Assembly (NCBI GenBank): GCA_964343805.1
Contig: CAYFLR010000010.1
Location: forward strand, 62,001-126,000
DNA length: 64,000 nt
Direction of reading: 5' to 3'
Source of the DNA: CAYFLR01 sp964343805
Lineage (GTDB): Bacteria; Bdellovibrionota_B; Oligoflexia; CAYFLR01
Below, piece after piece: positions 54,449 through 63,001 of the stretch. The position numbers and the translations under genes were made by a program. The stretch's first letter is position 1. Each line of letters begins with the position of its first letter. The notes beneath the pieces are model-generated. The model worked only from the letters and a program-made list of their open reading frames with translations. It was not told the DNA's origin and searched no databases.

Positions 54449-55093
54449 ATGGCTATTACAGAAAAGCAATTAAATGATATTGGCGAAACCATCAGGAAAC
54501 TGCAAAATGTTATTTTTGAATTGGCATATACTGGGCAGGTTGAGCTACCAAATGGGCATGTTTATTTAATTGATGAGGACACGCGGTCCTTTCACCCCTT
54601 TCGTTCCATTAAGCGGGTGAACCCCAATATACTTCGTGAACGTTCTGCTGCTGTAGAAGATGCGAGGCTTTATATTTGTAAAGGAAGCCCAGCTGAAGTC
54701 CTGCTAGACTTTATCGCAGACTTTGATAATCTGTTTGTAGCGGTTCAGAAAGAAAAAATTAAGAAATATCTGCTCAATGAAATTTTAGAAGAAGAGAGAG
54801 GCGAAAGACTCTACAACAGTATTTTAGTCAAAGCAGAAAACCTGTTAGATCGTTACTCTGACTCAGATTTTGTCAAACATGTCATTATGGATGTTTCTCA
54901 AAAAGAGGGATTTATTCCAGAAGTGGATGTGATGGAAGATGATGAGAATCGAGGTAATAAGAAAAAGGTGGAATCCAAAGCTAAGGCTAAAAAACCTGTC
55001 AAAGTAGCTGCAAAAAAACCCAAAGTGGTTGCTAAAAAGCCAAAAGCGGTCGCCAAGAAGAAAGCCTCACCTAAGAAGAAAAAGGCCAGCTAA
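54449..55093 (+). CDS. Protein with histone H1-like Lys/Ala-rich tail
   Basis: A 214-residue protein from ATG 54449 (good GAGAGG upstream). The first about 165 residues are an unrecognised, mostly helical domain (TEKQLNDIGETIRKLQNVIF). The last about 45 residues are Lys/Ala/Pro/Val repeats (VAAKKPKVVAKKPKAVAKK) like those of bacterial histone H1-like and AlgP-type DNA-binding tails. It probably binds nucleic acid, perhaps as a nucleoid-associated protein. The preceding 114 bases are AT-rich and may carry its promoter. A repeat element begins right after its stop. Confidence 0.7.
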   Translation: MAITEKQLNDIGETIRKLQNVIFELAYTGQVELPNGHVYLIDEDTRSFHPFRSIKRVNPNILRERSAAVEDARLYICKGSPAEVLLDFIADFDNLFVAVQKEKIKKYLLNEILEEERGERLYNSILVKAENLLDRYSDSDFVKHVIMDVSQKEGFIPEVDVMEDDENRGNKKKVESKAKAKKPVKVAAKKPKVVAKKPKAVAKKKASPKKKKAS

Positions 55094-55262
55094 GTTGGCG
55101 TCCTAAAACCTACTTCCACTGCGTTGACAGCGAAAACCATTTTCTCGCCGTACCATTGTACTGTCTTGTCATGGTTTTCTTGTCGCCTTGTGGAAGCACG
55201 TTTTCGTTAGCCAACTCAAGGTTGGCGTCCTAAAACCTACTTCCACTGCGTTGACAGCGAAA
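55094..55262. repeat. Palindromic repeat element with flanking direct copy
   Basis: A 42-base sequence beginning GTTGGCGTCCTAAAACC occurs twice without mismatch at 55094-55135 and 55221-55262. The stretch 55175-55215 is an imperfect reverse complement of the first copy (shared GTTGGC, AAAAC, CTTCCAC and GAAAACCAT), so 55094-55215 can fold into a long hairpin. The second copy runs into the serA terminator. Layout resembles REP/MITE-type intergenic elements. Confidence 0.7.
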
Positions 55263-55284
55263 CCCCACCACAAAGAGGGTGGGG
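55263..55284 (-). terminator. Intrinsic terminator candidate of serA
   Basis: CCCCACC (55263-55269) pairs with GGTGGGG (55278-55284) across an 8-base loop. Read on the minus strand it lies 14 bases after the serA stop and is followed by TTT, so it can end serA transcription; the U-tract is short. Confidence 0.6.
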
Positions 55285-55297
55285 CTTGATGGCTATT

Positions 55298-56503
55298 TTA
55301 GTTTTTTACTGAAACGCCAATAATATTATCGAGAGCTTGGATCTTGCCTGCAAGATCATCGCTGACGGCTTGATCGGTACGGATAGTGGCACAGGCCGCT
55401 GTGGCACCTTGGAAAATTTGGTTTTCCATCTCTTCCACATTAACGCCTTCATTTTTAAGAGTGGTAAGAACCTCAGCTAAAACGCCCACCTTATCAAAGT
55501 GTCTAACGGTTAATGTGCAGGTAGCCACACTCTCTTTTTGTTGATTCACACAGTTCATCACTTGGCCGTTGCAGAAAGCGGTGATAACTTCCACTGCAGC
55601 AGCGCCAATGGCATTTTGAGACTGCTCGGTAGAGGCTCCAATGTGATGGGTTCCATAGACATTTGGATGAGTGGAAAGGGGAGTCTCGAAATCGCTCTCA
55701 CCTGTGGTGGGCTCATTGTTATATACATCGAGTCCGGCTCGAATTCCTTTCTCATCCATAGCAGCAATAAGGGCATCATCATCTACGATTTGTCCACGAG
55801 CTGTATTGATAAGTATGGAGTTAGGTTGCATATGGGACAAGAAGCTTTTGCCAATCATACCCTTGGTATTATCTTTAACTGGGACATGGACTGAAATGGC
55901 ATAACATGCTTTAGCAAGCTCTTCCATACTTTCACAGTTGACGGCTTTCATTTTTTCTAAAACAGACTCGGTATAAGCGTCTCTAGGTCCTTTTTTACCA
56001 AGTACATGAACCTTCATGCCAAAACCATGGGCTCTTTCTGCAAAAGCTAGACCGATCTTACCTAGACCGATGACTCCTACATTTCTGCCATAGAGACCTT
56101 GAGTTTTGGAGAATTTCTTTTTATTCCATTTCTTTTCGCGGATGGAAAGGACGTTATCTGGAATATTACGATCCACTGAGAGTAATAATCCCATGGCAAT
56201 TTCTGCCACTGCAATGGCATTTTTACCAGGGCAATTACAGACAAAGATTCCTCTGGCTGCCGCTTCTTCAGTGGCGATCGTGTTGGTTCCAGCGCCAGCA
56301 CGGATGATTAAGCTGAGTTTATCTGATGTTTTAATGGTTTGAGGGGTGACCTTGGTACTTCGTACAATGAGGCACTCATATCCACCAATTTGGTCTGGTA
56401 GGTCTTCTGCTTTTAGTTCAGGATTAAAAGTTACTTCATGACCTTGTTCTTTGAGTTCGTTTAAGTAGATTGGTTGAAATTTGTCAGCAATTAAAATTTT
56501 CAT
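55298..56503 (-). CDS. serA: D-3-phosphoglycerate dehydrogenase
   Basis: A 401-residue enzyme oxidising 3-phosphoglycerate in the first step of serine synthesis. The NAD-binding motif is VGVIGLGKIGLAFAERA. Catalytic residues sit in NTARGQIVDDDAL (Arg), a following Glu (DVYNNEPTT) and THHIGASTEQS (His). A C-terminal ACT domain (TCTLTVRHFDKVGVLAEVL) would allow serine feedback. The ATG is preceded on the minus strand by AAGGGGGG. Stand-alone gene, divergent from the LRR gene; product feeds glyA. Confidence 0.93.
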   Translation of the reverse strand: MKILIADKFQPIYLNELKEQGHEVTFNPELKAEDLPDQIGGYECLIVRSTKVTPQTIKTSDKLSLIIRAGAGTNTIATEEAAARGIFVCNCPGKNAIAVAEIAMGLLLSVDRNIPDNVLSIREKKWNKKKFSKTQGLYGRNVGVIGLGKIGLAFAERAHGFGMKVHVLGKKGPRDAYTESVLEKMKAVNCESMEELAKACYAISVHVPVKDNTKGMIGKSFLSHMQPNSILINTARGQIVDDDALIAAMDEKGIRAGLDVYNNEPTTGESDFETPLSTHPNVYGTHHIGASTEQSQNAIGAAAVEVITAFCNGQVMNCVNQQKESVATCTLTVRHFDKVGVLAEVLTTLKNEGVNVEEMENQIFQGATAACATIRTDQAVSDDLAGKIQALDNIIGVSVKN

Positions 56504-56657
56504 GTTTCCCCCCTTTAATTCATTAGAACACTATTTCTATCGCTTTTTTAATGCGTTGGCAACTAATATAGACTTTTAACGGGGGATGTGGATCCACTCA
56601 GAGTATGGTAAAGTTAAGTAAGGGTATCAAAGCTTTTAACTTCCTTTAAGGTTACCT

Positions 56658-58052
56658 ATGAAGTTTCTCTTCAATTTTGTGTATTTTTCTGTGGCTCTGC
56701 TTATTACATCTCTTTACTTTTCATCTTCATTAGACGCTCGATTTATTAAATATTACTCATTTTTTGGTTTATGTAATGGCACTTATTCAGCTACCCCAGC
56801 TCAACAAAATACCATTGATGCTCTGCTCTCAACTTATAGCCAAGATTGTCAAGAAACTCATAACTTTTTAAAGAATCAAACAACGATACAGATAATGGGA
56901 ACTCAAGATAAAAAAATCACCGATCTTTCTCCTATTATGAGCTTTATTCACTTGGAAGAAATCATGGTAGAAAATGCCGCAGATCTAGATTTCTATTTTC
57001 TTATTCGATTCAAGAAACTAAGAAAGCTGAGGTTGGATCATGTCCAAATGGAGAGCTTAGAGGGGCTAGCGATATTAAAAGATCGGCTTGAGGTACTAGA
57101 AGTTTTAGATATGCCCCTCAATGATGTCTCTTTTTTAAAAGGTTTTACTAGGCTTCGTCGACTTTTTTTGATTGATACCGAAGTTACTGACCTTCAACCT
57201 TTGGAGAAATTATCCAGTCTCAGAAGTTTGGGTTTAGGTCGTAAAATGGATATTAGTCATCGAACTATTTTTGATCTCTCTCCTCTTTCTTCTCTCATAG
57301 GTCTGACAGAGCTCTCTCTTTGGAATACCGGGGTAAAAAGCATCACACCATTAATGTCCTTAGGTAATTTAAAAGAGCTCTTTGTGGATGGAAATGTCGA
57401 GCTTTCAAATTTAGAAGCCATTAAATACCTCGAAAACTTAGAGGCCTTCACCTATCTATGTACAACTTTATCTCCTAATAATAAACTAGAGGCCTGTTCA
57501 ACCGAAGTTTTACGTGATTTAAGCCCTTTATCCCAACTAAAATGGATCAAGAAATTAAATTTAACTAATAGTTATAACCTTAATTTGAAGCCACTTTCTG
57601 GCTTACCTCGACTCACAGATTTAACCCTAAAAAGTTCTCAGCTCTCTCATCTTCAATCTCTCCGTTCCTTACCTTCTCTCGAAAAATTGGTAATTAAAGC
57701 AAAAAATGCTGAAAGTGAGTTGATGTTATTTCACCCTTCCGCAAAACTGAATCATCTGCGTATTTTAAATAGTCCCTTATCTAATCTTGATTTTTTTAAA
57801 AGATACGGTGGTTTAAAAAAATTAGCTATTTTGAGGGGGTATATAGAAAATATTGAGCCACTCGCCTATTTAGTGAATTTAGAAAAACTGTACCTGACTC
57901 ATAGTAAAATTTCTAATTGGAACCCATTACAGAATTTATCCTATTTAACCTCATTAAGGGTGAGAAAAAATAATCCGAGCAGCTCAATTCAATGCCCGGT
58001 AAATGCCAAATCAGCCGTTGTAGCGCGGTTTTGCCAATCTATCGAAAAATAG
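56658..58052 (+). CDS. Exported leucine-rich-repeat protein
   Basis: A 464-residue protein with an N-terminal signal peptide (hydrophobic VYFSVALLITSLYFSSS, likely cut after about residue 27) and roughly a dozen LRRs of the 22-23-residue SDS22/internalin type (for example LRRLFLIDTEVTDLQPLEKL, LTELSLWNTGVKSITPLMSL). A Cys pair near the N-terminus and one near the C-terminus may cap the solenoid. LRR proteins of this kind bind proteins or sugars at the surface. The next gene, nine bases on, encodes another exported protein, so both are probably one transcript. Confidence 0.8.
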   Translation: MKFLFNFVYFSVALLITSLYFSSSLDARFIKYYSFFGLCNGTYSATPAQQNTIDALLSTYSQDCQETHNFLKNQTTIQIMGTQDKKITDLSPIMSFIHLEEIMVENAADLDFYFLIRFKKLRKLRLDHVQMESLEGLAILKDRLEVLEVLDMPLNDVSFLKGFTRLRRLFLIDTEVTDLQPLEKLSSLRSLGLGRKMDISHRTIFDLSPLSSLIGLTELSLWNTGVKSITPLMSLGNLKELFVDGNVELSNLEAIKYLENLEAFTYLCTTLSPNNKLEACSTEVLRDLSPLSQLKWIKKLNLTNSYNLNLKPLSGLPRLTDLTLKSSQLSHLQSLRSLPSLEKLVIKAKNAESELMLFHPSAKLNHLRILNSPLSNLDFFKRYGGLKKLAILRGYIENIEPLAYLVNLEKLYLTHSKISNWNPLQNLSYLTSLRVRKNNPSSSIQCPVNAKSAVVARFCQSIEK

Positions 58053-58060
58053 GAAATGAA

Positions 58061-59248
58061 ATGTCATACTTCGTTTACTTTTCTTTATTTAACCTACTGG
58101 TTTTTCTTCAAATTGACTTGATTGCCTCTCCTTGTGACCCTTTAAAGTCAAGGAGTATGCGTTTCTCTAGACCGACTACCGATTTGAAGCAGACGGAAAA
58201 GTTTATTTCCTATATGGAAGATCTTTTGACTCAAAATGTAATTAGCCTGAGAGGGATAGAAACATTAGTTAGGGGATTAGAAGCCGGAGAGATTCTTAAC
58301 CCAATTGCCAAAGCCGCCACTTACAGCAACTCATCCAAAAATACTCATTACTATGGTTTACAAGAGTATCTTGATGGAAAATCCTCCTTACATAAGAATC
58401 AAATTCTACAATGGGCTAGAAGAAAATTAGAAAAAGAGAACAAAGAAAAAAGAGAGAAAAAGACCGTACGTGATCGAGCTCAGGCTATTTACGATACCAT
58501 GAGCTTTGTTATTATTGAAGCGGGGCATTTCTATATGGGAAGCCAGCAACAAAAGGTCGGGGTGGATATTACCGAACCCTTTGCCATTCAATCCACGCCG
58601 GTCACTCAATATCAATGGGTCCTCATTATGGGAAACAATCCCTCCTTTTTCAAATATAAAACAGGTCATAAATTAAAAGTGGAGGGGAAAATTGTTCACC
58701 TTCAACCCGATCACCCAGTGGAAAATGTAACTTTAAGTGAAGTTCGGGCCTATATTGATCGTCTCAACAACCTTTCTAAGAAAGATGATCCATTGATATA
58801 CAAAGTCATACCATTTCATAAAAAGGGGGATCAATATAGGTTGCCAACGGGAGCAGAATGGGAGTATGTAGCCAGGGATAGAGGAAAAGAGGAGGGGTAT
58901 TTTTCCTTTGGCAACGAAGTCTCCTTACTCGACGATTTTGCTTGGTATACCAGAAATTCTAAAGGTCATACTCATGAAGTGGCAAAAAGGAAACCACTAA
59001 TGATTGATGGTAAAACTCCTATTTGGGATATCCATGGAAATGTTCATGAAATGGTAGATGGTTGGGGAAAGGTAGAACATCCTTATTGGAGAGATTCGAG
59101 TTCCTCTTTCAAGGAAACCAATCATGTATCTCGTGGGGGAAGCTTCAATCAAGGGTCTACATATACCAGCTTTGAGAAATACTATACCTTCAAAGCCGGT
59201 GAAAAATCTAATGAAATTGGATTTCGGTTGGTAAGGATTTTGAAATAG
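58061..59248 (+). CDS. Exported FGE-sulfatase (formylglycine-generating-enzyme) fold protein
   Basis: A 396-residue exported protein; ATG 58061 (with AGGAA upstream) gives a clean signal peptide. The N-terminal about 130 residues are unrecognised and helical. The C-terminal domain has the FGE/SUMF fold signatures IEAGHFYMGSQQ, TPVTQYQWVLIMGNNPS, YRLPTGAEWEYVARD, WDIHGNVHEMVDGW and HVSRGGSFNQG, ending IGFRLVRIL. The cysteine pair used by true formylglycine-generating enzymes is not visible near the C-terminus. A non-catalytic or different role is therefore likely, as in many bacterial members. Co-transcribed with the LRR gene. Confidence 0.8.
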   Translation: MSYFVYFSLFNLLVFLQIDLIASPCDPLKSRSMRFSRPTTDLKQTEKFISYMEDLLTQNVISLRGIETLVRGLEAGEILNPIAKAATYSNSSKNTHYYGLQEYLDGKSSLHKNQILQWARRKLEKENKEKREKKTVRDRAQAIYDTMSFVIIEAGHFYMGSQQQKVGVDITEPFAIQSTPVTQYQWVLIMGNNPSFFKYKTGHKLKVEGKIVHLQPDHPVENVTLSEVRAYIDRLNNLSKKDDPLIYKVIPFHKKGDQYRLPTGAEWEYVARDRGKEEGYFSFGNEVSLLDDFAWYTRNSKGHTHEVAKRKPLMIDGKTPIWDIHGNVHEMVDGWGKVEHPYWRDSSSSFKETNHVSRGGSFNQGSTYTSFEKYYTFKAGEKSNEIGFRLVRILK

Positions 59249-59340
59249 AAATTCTTTTGCTACTATCTGTTTCTATGCATTTTGTAGTACCTAGGCTTCG
59301 GTAATTCCTTATAACTGAGATAGATGAAGTTATTACAGCC

Positions 59341-59352
59341 TTTGGCGCCAAA
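59341..59352. promoter_or_regulatory. 12-bp perfect palindrome TTTGGCGCCAAA
   Basis: A GC-centred perfect palindrome in otherwise AT-rich intergenic DNA, 142 bases before the large lipoprotein gene. Could be an operator; no known factor is assigned. Confidence 0.3.
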
Positions 59353-59424
59353 ACAATCTGGTTCAATAGGTTGTGAATGGATTCTTATGGAACAGATTGA
59401 ATTTGCAAGAGTAATGCTGATTTT

Positions 59425-59451
59425 TTAACTCCAGACCCTCCTTGCCGATAA
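59425..59451 (+). promoter_or_regulatory. Sigma-28-type promoter candidate before the large lipoprotein gene
   Basis: A perfect GCCGATAA at 59444-59451 is preceded at 15 bases by TTAA (59425-59428; consensus TAAA). Expected start near 59458, about 37 bases before the ATG at 59495. Confidence 0.45.
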
Positions 59452-59494
59452 GATTTCAGATACATTAAATATTGATTATAATACTGAAGACAAG

Positions 59495-62400
59495 ATGGGA
59501 AAATTACGATCCACATTCTTTTTACTGATTTGTATATTGTTTATTTTGGGGGCTCTGGCAGGGTGTAAGAACCGATTAACTTCTGGGTCAACACTGCTAA
59601 CTAAAAGAGATACTCAAAGCGTTTCTCCAATATCCAATTCTCTTTATAATTACAAATTTGTAACGGATCTGGAGGGAAGAATAGAACCCCTCATGCAGAA
59701 CCTAGAGGCTTATGGTCTTCGTATGAAGGGCAATGAGCTGGATTTTATAAATGAAGGTTCTAGGCTCGTCTTTGGAGGCGATGCTTCAGATCGAGGTTCT
59801 CATAGTATTGAAATTCGGAGACTTTTTTCTAAGTTGAAGGAGAAGTATCCAGATCGCGTCACCCTTATATGGGGAAATAGAGATCTTAATAAGTTGGGCT
59901 TGCTTCTCAGTGAATACCGCCTAGAGATAACGGGGAAAAATGCTTCTCGTCCATTTTATGACTGGTTAGCAAAAAAATACTCAATAGATGGGAAAAGTGA
60001 AGCGGAGCTCAACAAGTTGAACACCGCTAAGAATAGGGTTTTGTATCATTTTGAAGCCATAGGGTGTAATAACTGCCTGGAAAATCATCAAATTGAACTA
60101 GAGAGAATAAAAGGGAAAAAAGTGAGTCTAGAGCAGGCGGCGAAAGACTATTTAGAATCTCTTCGACCTGGGGGCGAGTTTTACGAATTTCTGTCTAAAG
60201 GACAGTTTGCCGCCAAATTTGGATCCACCTTGGTGGTTCATGGTCAGGTGAATGGGGAAAATATAGGCATTGTGCCCGAAAAGTTGGATAAGTGTAAATC
60301 CATTGAAGAATGGGTGAAAGAGCTTAACCGTTGGGGTGAAAGTCAACTTACAGGATTAGGTCGGGCTTTCTCTATCTCAGGTAGGGATCGGCAAAGCTAC
60401 AACGTGGAACGTGTTCATAAGTTACGTAGAATCGTTCAGTATGCTGATTCCAATTGGGATCCCTCTTTAGGGTTGAGCTTCAGTAATGAAAACAGTGTCG
60501 TCTATGCCACTCGGAATAAGGAGAAAGATAATTATAGATTACCGCGACGAGATGTGATTGACCTTTTTAGAGCTGAAGGAATCTCCACTTTGGTCGTGGG
60601 ACACTCTCCGGCGGGTAACGTACCTCTCAGTCTAACTACCCACGATTTTATCCAAGTACTGGGAGATATTTCTTATAGTAAAAAAAATCAAGGAGTCGTA
60701 TCCTTTGATGAATTTGGAAGGGTCCATGTCTCTGGGAAAACCCCTGAGGGGCATACCGTCAATACCAACCTAGATCCCCTCAGACCCAATAGGTATGTAG
60801 GTAAGCTTACGCCAGATGGTTACACTGTTGCAGGCCTTACCCAAGAAGGTGAGTACCTCCTTTTTAAATACCAAGGATACGACATTATAGAAACGGTGGC
60901 CTCTAAGCAGGAACTAGAAGCTGTCGAGTTAGCGGATCCCTACTATACTCAAAATCATGATAAATTGGCTCAACGTTTGGGGCTGATTAAGGAGCTGCAA
61001 AAAAGGGATGTGCGAGTTCTTTCTGCCAATGAGCTGTCATCCAAAAAATATGAGGGAAAACAGTTTTTATATATATCTTCAGGTATGCATAACAGCCTAG
61101 AACATGGAGCCACTTTAAATCAAATGAATCTAGGGAATATATTTCATATCATGTTGAATAGAGATAAAGTTACTCTGCTTATGGAAAACGCCAATCCAGG
61201 AAATAAGCTATTAGCTGAAATACTCGGCTCTGGCTTTGAAGTCATTGCGGTGGCTTCTGAATCAACCACTCCTGAACAGATTCACCCTAAGATTCGTAAA
61301 GCTGTTATTATGGGGGATCATACTTTGGAAGCGGGTTTAAATACTATAAAATTAATGCGGCAAAAGGAAGGGAGAGCTATATTTGCCAGTGGTGAATATC
61401 ATACCAAAGCCCAAATAGATATTTGTAAGGCTCTTGGATTGCCCTACCGTTTAATGGCCTATTCAGGTGGGGCTGCGGGTGATGCTGTAAGTCAAAATCT
61501 CGGAAAACAACTCATAGATCATGGAGATTTTGGTCTATTTATGAAGGAAAAACCTGGAGAAGATCTCATTCTGCAAAGAGGAACTCCTCCTAGAAATATA
61601 CCCACAGAAGTTGTGGCGCCAGCAGTTTATCCTGCGAGTGAGAAAAAAGCAGCCAATCCTTCTAGATACACCATTATGACTTCAAATGAAGCAGGGGAAT
61701 TCTTTAATTCTCAGCACAAGGAGTTAGTTACTTTAGATCTTCATGGATTTAGCACTCAAGTACATCAAGAACTAACCAATTCTAAAATAAGAGAAGCACT
61801 TACAGGCCTTGATCCTGCAAAGCACATTATTAACCTGAGTGGAAAGGGCAATTATGGCTATGGTATTGTTAGAGAAATGGGCTTTGAATCCGTAAAAGTC
61901 ATGGATATTCGTCACTTTGATCCCTCAACGCTATTTCCAAAAGAGGTGAGTCGAGTGATTGTTATGAGCGAGAATCTTGAAGTGAGTCAGATCACAAGGC
62001 AAGTTGCAGAATATGTAGACTCATTTAAACCTAATGAAGCTAAGAAGCCTATGGATTCATCCTTTCATACCTTTATTGATGGTGAGGCTGCCAATCGTTA
62101 TCTCCAAAAGAAAAATAAAAAGCTGAAATATATTGAAATACCGAGAGAGGCTCTTTCCTTGTCGATAGGAGAATTTTTAAAAAACTATGTGATGGATGTG
62201 ACCGGCCCTCTTTCAACTGCAAGTCATGTGGTGGGTGTGAAAATAGTAAAAAATAAAAAGGCAGTACATATGGGGTTAGGCGCTATGGAGCTAAACCATA
62301 TCATGTCCTTTTATAACATCATTAGACAAATGGGTTTTGAAACGGCCCTCTTTTTAGATGGAGCCAATCAGCTCTTTGTGAATCGTCATCAAGGAATGAA

Positions 62401-62998
62401 TATTGACCATATCATCCAAACAGAGAAGCCTGTACCTGGAAGATTTGAAGATCCCTACTCAAAAAATGATTTCAGAAATAGTTTTGAGGTGGGTGAATAT
62501 TATCGCAAACTGGGGCGAGATTTTGTGACTCTCAAAGTACCTCTCACGGTATTAAGATCTGACCCGGAATCTTTCAAAAGAGAAGCTGCCAAACTTTTGG
62601 CTCCCTATATTGCCAACGGTGCAAGTACCGCTTTAAATATAAGCATCTCCTATGATATTGCGGGAGAACATTTTCCCTCCAAATATGACTCTGTAAATTT
62701 ACGCTATCTCTATGAATTAGCCAGAGCTAATCAAATGGAGACGGTGCTCCTCATCAGCCCTAAAGAGGCTTTCTTACGCAATGTCAGTTTTAAAAAAACG
62801 GTCAATAACAAGATTTATTTAACGGAAGGAAACGTGAATTATGACTCCGCATTAGAAGTGTCAAGAGTGGTCTCTCGATCTTTTAAACAGGTACTAGAAG
62901 GAATCGGAGATGTAAGAACCTATACTCAAGCATCTATTTTAGGAAATAATCACGATTTTCAATCCTGTAACAAACTTTTTAGTCGGCTTCCTGATTAA
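59495..62998 (+). CDS. Very large lipoprotein with PPP-type metallophosphatase domain
   Basis: A 1167-residue lipoprotein (signal peptide, lipobox LAGC, Cys23). Residues about 55-130 carry calcineurin/PPP-type metal-binding motifs: FVTDLEGRIE, FGGDASDRGS (GDxxDRG) and LIWGNRDLNK (GNxD in place of GNHE). Later His-containing strands, VVHGQVNGEN and LVVGHSPAGN near residue 370, complete the site. An insert with a Cys pair (CNNC) lies between them. The rest (about 450-1167) is alpha/beta with repeated strand-helix units. AMELNHIMSFYNIIRQMGFE then ALFLDGANQLFVN recalls phosphodiester glycosidase (NAGPA/DUF2233)-type sequence only weakly. Likely an extracytoplasmic phosphatase acting on protein, sugar or nucleotide phosphates. 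Preceded by a sigma-28-like site. Confidence 0.75.
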   Translation: MGKLRSTFFLLICILFILGALAGCKNRLTSGSTLLTKRDTQSVSPISNSLYNYKFVTDLEGRIEPLMQNLEAYGLRMKGNELDFINEGSRLVFGGDASDRGSHSIEIRRLFSKLKEKYPDRVTLIWGNRDLNKLGLLLSEYRLEITGKNASRPFYDWLAKKYSIDGKSEAELNKLNTAKNRVLYHFEAIGCNNCLENHQIELERIKGKKVSLEQAAKDYLESLRPGGEFYEFLSKGQFAAKFGSTLVVHGQVNGENIGIVPEKLDKCKSIEEWVKELNRWGESQLTGLGRAFSISGRDRQSYNVERVHKLRRIVQYADSNWDPSLGLSFSNENSVVYATRNKEKDNYRLPRRDVIDLFRAEGISTLVVGHSPAGNVPLSLTTHDFIQVLGDISYSKKNQGVVSFDEFGRVHVSGKTPEGHTVNTNLDPLRPNRYVGKLTPDGYTVAGLTQEGEYLLFKYQGYDIIETVASKQELEAVELADPYYTQNHDKLAQRLGLIKELQKRDVRVLSANELSSKKYEGKQFLYISSGMHNSLEHGATLNQMNLGNIFHIMLNRDKVTLLMENANPGNKLLAEILGSGFEVIAVASESTTPEQIHPKIRKAVIMGDHTLEAGLNTIKLMRQKEGRAIFASGEYHTKAQIDICKALGLPYRLMAYSGGAAGDAVSQNLGKQLIDHGDFGLFMKEKPGEDLILQRGTPPRNIPTEVVAPAVYPASEKKAANPSRYTIMTSNEAGEFFNSQHKELVTLDLHGFSTQVHQELTNSKIREALTGLDPAKHIINLSGKGNYGYGIVREMGFESVKVMDIRHFDPSTLFPKEVSRVIVMSENLEVSQITRQVAEYVDSFKPNEAKKPMDSSFHTFIDGEAANRYLQKKNKKLKYIEIPREALSLSIGEFLKNYVMDVTGPLSTASHVVGVKIVKNKKAVHMGLGAMELNHIMSFYNIIRQMGFETALFLDGANQLFVNRHQGMNIDHIIQTEKPVPGRFEDPYSKNDFRNSFEVGEYYRKLGRDFVTLKVPLTVLRSDPESFKREAAKLLAPYIANGASTALNISISYDIAGEHFPSKYDSVNLRYLYELARANQMETVLLISPKEAFLRNVSFKKTVNNKIYLTEGNVNYDSALEVSRVVSRSFKQVLEGIGDVRTYTQASILGNNHDFQSCNKLFSRLPD

Positions 62999-63001
62999 GC
63001 T

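Noticed and set aside
55094..55262. CRISPR array.
   Set aside because: Only two direct copies 127 bases apart, with an inverted copy between, and no cas genes.
55538..56342. Several plus-strand frames of 75-118 codons across serA.
   Set aside because: Antisense shadows without ribosome-binding sites; serA has complete catalytic motifs.
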